Assembly: GCA_013115145.1 (NCBI GenBank) | Contig: JAAPAO010000105.1 | Coordinates: 1 to 64,000, forward strand | Direction of reading: 5' to 3' | Origin: Perkinsus chesapeaki | Lineage: Eukaryota > Perkinsozoa > Perkinsida > Perkinsidae | DNA: 64,000 nt | Shown: positions 57,420 through 64,000 of the stretch, piece after piece | Layout: every line of letters begins with the position of its first letter | How positions within the stretch are numbered: position 1 is the stretch's first letter | The notes under the pieces: generated by a model | What the model was told of the DNA's origin: nothing | Databases searched by the model: none | What the model saw: the letters and a program-made list of their open reading frames with translations, nothing else | Position numbers and translations under genes: made by a program

Positions 57420-59059
57420 ATGCCCGGTCAACAACGAACTCTTCAGCCTTACGTCACTGGAGCATCAGTCTTGGCTGTGAAGTAAGGGCGGAGCGAAGCG
57501 ATTCATGTATTACGTTTTCAGGTATAAGGATGGTATCATAATGTGTTATGATACTTTGGCCAGCTACGGTAGTTCGGCTAGGTTCACTGGTGTTGACAGG
57601 ATTACTAAGGTACGATATAAGGAACAGAGAACGACGGAAAATTTTAAAAGTTTTTCGGAAAATTTTCGCATCTGTTTTTCGCTTCTCGTGGACTCTGTGG
57701 CGATTGATGGCATAAATTGACGATTCACTTGTTCGTTAGTCTTCTTGGACTGCTTTTCATTAGGAGGCAGACGTAGAATTTTATTGATTACGAATTGCTT
57801 CTCGTCGTTGGAATATTTATTCGCCCCCTCAGGCTGAGCTCCGTTGGTGAAGCTCTAGGGCGGATGGAGATATTGAAGTGTTACACTCCAAGTATATTCC
57901 GGAAATTTTCCCGAAAATTTTTCCTCGTGGAGATGAAGGCATGATGTTTGTCACTGTTAGGTTGGCAACAACACTTTGGTGGCCGCGTCGGGAGAGGTTT
58001 CGGATTTCCAGTAAGTATCTTGGCTTGAAGGTGGTAAGATGCGTCTGAGGTTGAATGGCGTCTCTCAGGTACCTAAAGGATTCTCTGCAGGATCTTGAGA
58101 ACGAAGACTGGCTTTGTGATGATGGAACTGAGTAGGTATCCTAGCTCGAAGCTGGGAAGATACCTCAAAGGTTAATTTAACATCCCTCATCTTAGGCGCG
58201 GCCCTTCAGAATGGGCCCAATACATCAGTCGTGTTTACTACCAAAAGAGAGGGAAGATGGATCCTCTATATAACAATGTTGTTATTGGTGGTATCAATAA
58301 GAAGGGCAGCAGCAAGCAGCCATTCTACCTAGCTACTGTCGATCTTTATGGTACATTCTTCGAAGAGGATATCATCGCTACTGGTAAGTGGGATTTTCGT
58401 TTACGGTTTTTACCATCTTTACATCGGAACGAACTCTGTTCGCATGAATTGAGATAGACTTTAGGTTGACCGAGATATGAAGTAGCTCGCTATCGTCATA
58501 TATCCCTCAAGCTCTGACGTAACCTTTGAAGGTTGAGGTGTTGTCATTGTTGTTGGTTGGACACTTGTATGGTGAATGTTACTTACTATCAGTTCGCCAC
58601 CTTGTGATAGCAAGTCTAGGTGTTCGTTTCAGATGTTTGGACGGTAGCATTATTACTATCATCTTCATTGCTCATCGCTTTAATCAATTTCCTATTATTA
58701 TTACTTTTCTAGGTTTCGGTCAGCATTTGGCTATTCCTATCATGCGTAGGAAGCATCGTAATGATATGACTGAGGAGGAGGCCAAGGATATGTTACAGGA
58801 GTGTAAGTACCCGCCTTGGTGCGCATGCGTGCAGAATTATTGTGTCGCGCCGGTCGCTGTCTCAGGTATGCAGGTGTTGTATTATCGTGACTGTTATTGC
58901 TCTAATAAAGTTAAGTTCGCGACGATTACCCCTGAGGGGACAAGAATCTTTAATGAGGTGAGTTCTCTTCGATCGACTTGTGGACATTTTCTTACCACAC
59001 CATCCGAGGCTCTTTGGGCATGCTCAGAGCCAGACTCCCCGTTGCACTGCAACTGTTAG
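57420..59059 (+). CDS. PSMB4: 20S proteasome subunit beta type-4 (beta7)
   Basis: Starts MPGQQRTLQPYVTGASVLAVK at 57420; seven or more exons. Key stretches are YKDGIIMCYDTLASYGSSARF, ASGEVSDFQYLKDSLQD, WAQYISRVYYQKRGKMDPL, NNVVIGGINKKG, FYLATVDLYGTFFEED, FGQHLAIPIMRRK, EEEAKDMLQEC joined to MQVLYYRDC and KVKFATITPEGTRI. This is the order of PSMB4 (TGTSVL, DMLGSYGSLARF, ASGDYADFQ, MNPLWNTMVIGG, VLYYRDARSYN). The subunit is structural in the beta ring and has no catalytic Thr, in keeping with the N-terminus here. Introns at 57482, 58011 and 58132 carry shared motifs. The end after FNE may have one more short exon. Confidence 0.9.
58011..58068 (+). repeat. introner-like element, copy 2 (whole intron)
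   Basis: 58-nt PSMB4 intron opening GTAAGTATCTTGGCTTGAAG, then GTGGTAAGATGC, ending CTCAG. Confidence 0.75.
58132..58195 (+). repeat. introner-like element, copy 3 (whole intron)
   Basis: 64-nt PSMB4 intron opening GTAGGTATCCTAGCTCGAAG, then CTGGGAAGATACC, ending CTTAG. It is only one exon away from copy 2. Confidence 0.75.
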
Positions 59060-59872
59060 GCCTGCTTCTTGTGACTTAGGAATAAGGCAATAACAATCTG
59101 ATGTAGGATTTCACGACTTGTAAAATATTCAGTATAATATGGCAATAATGAGCAATACTCTTCAAGTGGGTGATGGACTCCGGCCTACGCAATTCTTGCC
59201 CGTACTGGAGTAGAAACTGAAGACGGTTTAAACGTATTTGTCATACTTGTGAATCAGGTAACTCTTACTGGAAAGTGGGATTATCAGAGATGGATCACCC
59301 CGACTATTGAGATGTCACAAACACTTGGTTCAAGCTGGTAGAGCTAATATACTACTAGAGCGATCAGAAGCGTTAGGAATAATCATTTCTTAAGCCATCT
59401 TCTGACTTTGGTTAGTATTTATTATAAAAGAAAGGCGTTCTCAGGGCAAGTATCACAAGCAGGCTACTAGTCATTTCAACACTCGGACAATTCGTAACCA
59501 GGAAATATTGATTATAGTTCATCGAAGGCACCAATACAGATGGTTATTAACAGTTGATGGCATTTCACGGGACTATATTGACTCCAGCCCCTTGGCGGTG
59601 GAGTAGACTGCTGCCCTGAACGACTTGGGTAATATCCTATCGTAGAGTAGTAACTGTTGGCCATCCGGGAGGTAGCTTAACAATAGAACAGGACAACGAA
59701 GACGATTTGAGCTAACCTTGCTACTGTTGAGATTGTTCCTGCTCGCCATTGCTGATTTCCGTCATTGAGCTCCCTCCCATCGTGCGGAGTAAAATTGCGA
59801 CTTGTCAAGGGCGACCTTTGAGGACGGGCGGAATTAGTAGGATAAATAATACATTCTTGGCGAGGTTTTCCT
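59060..59872. other. intergenic between PSMB4 and RFK
   Basis: No gene seen. An open minus-strand frame at 59677-60105 is antisense to RFK exon 1. Confidence 0.55.
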
Positions 59873-61868
59873 ATGTCAAACATGTCACCAGCTCCATCTA
59901 CAGGAAGTATCCACCGCATACTGCAATTGTTAACCCCACCAGCAAGACTGACAGGAATAGTTGCATCTGGCTTTGGAAGAGGTTCTAAGCTATTAGGCTT
60001 CCCAACAGCCAATATAACATCACAGAGCCCGGGGGTGGCTGAGTTCTTGGAAAATGCTGAGACTGGTAATAAAGGGGAGGTAGGTGATAATGCATGGGTC
60101 CTCATTGGGATGGCCAGGAAGAATTTCCGAAGGATTTCTCTGTGGAGAAATTCTCTCGGACGAACTTGTGATAGTGATTCTTATTTGCTAAATTAAATTA
60201 ATTAAACTAAGTTAGAAACCACTTCATTCATCAGTAGGTTACTTCAACTATGTTCATAAAAGTATCCACTTTGATTCGACGTTCCTGAGGCTTTCCCGCA
60301 CTCTGCATTTCGATGCTAGGCTCTTGCTTACTGTATGGCCTGTTGGAGTGTGATATCATTAATACGGCTTCAATGAAAACGCTTGATCGATTTGTATTAT
60401 AGAGATCGAGAGTGTCTAGCCCAAGCCGATGATCGGGCAGTTGAATTCGCAGACTCCCCCCTACTTGTTGCGAAGGAAGTATGAGATCCAAAAATATCAC
60501 TTGGCTGCAGCTTTCATCCTCCTCCCCCTATGGCCATCCCCCTTTCGCCAATGCTTTCATGAGCGTTAAACTTGTGCAGATGTCTAACGGGCTTCATTTG
60601 AGTAGCCTTAGTACCCGTATCGAGGGTCGCATTAGATCTTTGCTTTGTAAAAAGTTCGATGGTGTCGCGCGTGGCGTTGGCTCCGTCTGCACCACCGTTC
60701 CGGTCAGCAGGCCAAATCGGGGATCTCGTCGTCAACGAGTCGTCGAAGAATATGATAGTCGATGACATATCGATACTTCTCTCGATCTTCAGGCGTCTAC
60801 CTCGGATACGCGCAGGTGAGGCCTCAGAAGGGCGTATCGATTTCAGCTGTGGATGGCGGAGTGTTCCCAACTGCCTTGAGTGTCGGTATTAACCCTAGCT
60901 TCAACGATGTTAAGGAGAAGTTGGTCGAGGCATATATCCTACATCAGTAATAATGGGATGGTTAAATCGATCATGTGATCGATTTGGGAAACTTAACTGC
61001 GAAGGATATTCTAAAAAATGGAACAGTTGCATTTCGACTTTTTGAGACGTTCCAGCGGCGCTCCCGAAGACTCCCCTTCAGCGATAATGTAACGCCCCGT
61101 TTGATTGTCCTGCTACTAACTCATTCGTAAAGTCCCGTCAACGAAGCTATCACTGTTTCATTCCTGCGACACCTTTTCGTTTCCTTCCTACATCATCCGT
61201 AATACGCATCGTGACCCTACAATTGACTTAACAATCTCTTTGTATGGGGCTTACGACTAAAAGAACATCGGTAGTTTCAGTAAACTCATACGACAGTACA
61301 TTTATAAAGTCTTCGTTGCGAAAACCGTCGGATGTTTCGGAAATATATCCATGTGTTCAGATATCCCACGGACTTCTACGGTGCGGAGCTTCGATTGCTG
61401 GTATTGGGAAGATTCCGTCCTGAGTTGCCGTTCGAGTCTATGGATCAGCTGAAGGCTGAAATGAAGGTGGCAAGGGTTTGCTTTTCATCAGCTTTATTAC
61501 ATTGCGCATCACCAACATTTTCAGCACTTGATTAGTAATTACTACTTTAAAATTATTAGTACACTATTAGCATTAACTATACTATCAGTACTAGTAAATC
61601 TTCCGAACTTTTCTAGGACGTCCTCAAGAAACGTTGTGTGGAATATAAGCAAAAATGTAATAAAGCATTCCCTATATTCCTCAAGGAATATATGCTACTA
61701 GCAAGGTGAATATATGCTGTTGGTAGTTTAATTTAATTTCAGATTGATTGTGACTTCACCGTCGGAGAGCTATCGAAAGATCCTCTGAGGAAGTACCGTG
61801 ATGATCCTTTGTTCAAGGAAGATGTTTCTGGTAGCAGCAGCAGCACTAATCAAACTTGCTCTATGTGA
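59873..61868 (+). CDS. RFK: riboflavin kinase
   Basis: Starts MSNMSPAPSTGS at 59873. Exon 1 has GIVASGFGRGSKLLGFPTAN, with the PTAN ATP/Mg motif. After a 727-nt intron (60066-60792) the next exon continues GVYLGYAQ, then FPTALSVGINPSFND and VEAYILHQ. After 60948 splicing gives YPTDFYGAELRLLVLGRFRPE, where DFYG is family-typical, and the catalytic Glu is expected in the VEAYILH segment. The last exons give DVLKKRC joined to IDCDFTVGELSKDP, ending NQTCSM at 61866. It phosphorylates riboflavin to FMN in the cytosol. The length is normal for a stand-alone kinase, with no FAD synthetase fused. Confidence 0.9.
60964..60985. repeat. perfect 10-bp inverted repeat in an RFK intron
   Basis: Stem AAATCGATCA with a 2-base loop, shortly after the 5' splice site near 60948. 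Confidence 0.85.
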
Positions 61869-61951
61869 TGAATCATTTGTCTTGGGTTCTAAGGAATTAT
61901 CAATCGAGTTGTCATAGTCTTTGAGGGATGTTGGGGAGATCGAGAAGTCTG

Positions 61952-64000
61952 ATGATGGTTCACGCGCAGTTGACCGCTAGATTGAAGAGGACAACTTCCC
62001 CTACCGACTTGCTGCACTTGCTGCACGAGAACAGTAAGTGAATCATACTATCGCGAATCGGCTAACTTGGCGGCGTTATAACAGCAGCCTCGTGCTTGCT
62101 CTCATGAACGTTTCAACGGTCATAGAGGATCATCAGATGTTACCAGAAAATACCCTTATAAGGGTTCTCTTATGTGGCCTTCTAGCAATCTGTTATAATG
62201 AAGGTTTCGATTCTACCTCGGCTACATGTGGGCAAAGCATAGAGCTCACTCACGGTTCACGGAATATCTTCATACCGTAACTTACGTAACGTATTGTAAT
62301 TTCTGGGGTATGGCCTTGTCATGTAATTTAGCCCAACCCTAAGCTCAGAAGTTGGGGCGATTGTTATCCCTCTACGGACGAACTCCCGTGAGAGAGGACG
62401 GTTCTCTGGTTGATGAATACGTTGAACTTGGCTGATAATATATTAATATTTACTCCACTGTACTCGGTATTCAAGTGCTTTAACCGCGACAATCTTATAT
62501 AAATGAGGGTATCTTATAGTCATATAAAATCACTTTACTATTCTGCGAGTGTGTTAAAGGCAAATGCTGTGCAGGTGTGGCTCTTCTCGTTGCATCAGTT
62601 TGCTCATGCCGGAATGCTGAAAAAGCTGAGGTTGGGGAACCCCGTGACTTAAGTTGCTTGGTAGAACTGAAGGTGTACCTATTTAGAGGCTTGAATACTC
62701 ATGGCAATTTCCGGGAGATGTTGATCGATGTTTCCACTACCAGAAGTTGGTATGGAACAGGGACTTGGGAAATCTTGTTGAGTGATGAAATTGAAGGAAC
62801 TCACGATATGAGAGCAATTACGGTGACGTGAGCTTAGTGCATTCTTTTTACTGTGGTTGTGTAGAATGCGTTGCAGCGACGAGTTAGTTTTCTAGGTGAG
62901 CTGGTCGGGGCAGTCCAGACAGTTGCGGCATGTGGTGCCTTAGCGAGGAGCATCGCTGATAGCAAACGGAAGGGAGATAGATTCAGTGTTGACTGCCCGG
63001 AGGAACTAACGAGCCTGATTGGTGAGCAGCGCATGCGTGCAAATCAGAATTTTGATTCAGGTAATCTTGTAAGTAAATTCACAGAGTCGGGAGAGATAAC
63101 GAGTTGCCCACGATTGGTAGCTAATACAGCGTGGGCGTTAGCTCAGATGGATGGTGGCCAGAGAGCAGGAGGAGGAGGGTCATCAATTCAAGGTGACTGC
63201 TGATTAACCGTTAAAAGCCTTCTTAGGGATTTATTACCCTTACCAGTCGCGGGCTTACCGCCCCAGCCACATTTGTCGGCATATACATCATATCACTTCA
63301 AGCCAGGAGTCTCGCATACTGTATGTTTTGACGTAGAAAATTTGTGTGGGCATTCCCGCACAATTTGTCAGCATCTACACTCTTTCGTAGAGCACGTCCT
63401 ACTCTTATAGATACCAGCATAACAATCACTGGGAACCAAGACTTGAGAATTGGGGTTGAAGCGGATTAGGCTTTAGCAAAACCCTTTTACGAGGGGATGA
63501 ATTATCCCCTATGGTTAACTCGCATATAAAGATGTAGTTGTGAAGAAGGAGGTACGTGGAGACTAGATACTGCCACTGTACGTAACTTGGATGCATAATA
63601 GATCAGAGAAAAATATGCCAATTTAGATTTTTAGAATTAGAGGCACGCCTACTGGGTTCACACAAGGTTGACCTGTATTGTGTCTCAGCGCGGTTCATTT
63701 CATCATCAATAAAGAGTCTACCGGTGACAGTGGGGGATATGAACCCGCAGGAGATATCCCTGCTTTTATGGTCGATGGCGAGATGCTGTCAAAGACGGAA
63801 TCGATCGAAGTTCGCGGATGGGCTGCATCCTACTCAGATAGCCGAGGTCACTGGATTGGCCATTGAGGTGAGGGCATGGGAGAGATGTATCCGACACGTA
63901 TGTCTCGGGAAATGGATCCTTCCCCGATGATCCGGAAGGGAAGTAGAGCATCGCTTGTCTATCGTGGGAAAATCGAATAAATGCTGTTGGGTAATTCTGG
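61952..64000 (+). CDS. helical-repeat (OPR/FASTK-RAP-like) RNA-binding-type protein, 3' partial
   Basis: Probable start MMVHAQLTARLKRT at 61952, followed by SPTDLLHLLHEN. Later exons include LVLALMNVSTVIEDH (about 62100), WLFSLHQFAHAGMLKKL (about 62580), NALQRRVSFLGELVGAV to RLVANTAWALAQM (62865-63150) and NPQEISLLLWSMARCCQ (about 63740). The recurring NTAWALAQM and SLLLWSMAR units are like the helical repeats of octotricopeptide and FASTK/RAP proteins, which act on organellar RNA in algae and alveolates. The gene runs off the window. Several junctions, including the first, were not resolved. Confidence 0.5.

Overview
This window reads as nuclear DNA of a compact, intron-rich protist. The best guess is a Perkinsus-like alveolate, inferred from four things: many 40-60 nt GT-AG introns plus at least two GC-AG introns, small secreted lineage-specific proteins, a sperm-tail PG-rich flagellar protein, and divergent but clear core eukaryotic genes. 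Nothing bacterial, viral or organellar was seen. Most genes are split into short exons, so the long ORFs are often antisense or intron shadows. I rebuilt exon chains by hand from splice sites and reading phase; exon boundaries are therefore predictions.

Layout. The first 24 kb is accessory. It holds the 3' end of a SWIM zinc-finger (MULE-like) gene (2-957), a Cys-rich secreted protein (1485-2092), a degenerate 15-bp minisatellite (3243-3500), a flagellar PG-rich-repeat protein (6383-7410), two paralogous putative PD-(D/E)XK (DXO/RAI1-like) nucleases (7654-8706 and 11445-12471), a phytase-like secreted esterase (13254-15201), and a family of three small polytopic phytol/dolichol-kinase-like membrane proteins (16241-17098, 17331-18214, 20930-22466) with decayed extra pieces and a segmental duplication linking the nuclease and kinase families.

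From 24 kb on the window is mostly housekeeping: a mitochondrial-type J protein (27191-28245), a TM-RING-H2 ubiquitin ligase (28605-30084), a PCID2/THP1-type PCI protein of mRNA export (31380-34659), the 26S proteasome ATPase RPT6 (41743-44489), RAB18 (45158-46268), a SIZ1/PIAS SUMO ligase with PHD and SP-RING (46725-50897), a TIP30-like Rossmann protein (54815-56130), the 20S proteasome subunit PSMB4/beta7 (57420-59059), riboflavin kinase (59873-61868) and the start of a helical-repeat RNA-binding-type protein running off the end. A 1774-bp DNA transposon with 197-bp terminal inverted repeats and an internally deleted transposase lies at 36436-38209.

The most unusual signals are not genes. 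(1) Seven introns in seven different positions carry tRNA genes or tRNA-like fragments, one of them an apparently intact tRNA-Pro inside RPT6. (2) Several introns in unrelated genes share a sequence that begins exactly at the 5' splice site, like introners. (3) Intergenic DNA is full of perfect inverted repeats with a 7-11 bp stem and a single-base spacer; in one duplicated locus such a palindrome is present in one copy and absent from its paralog, catching the process in the act.
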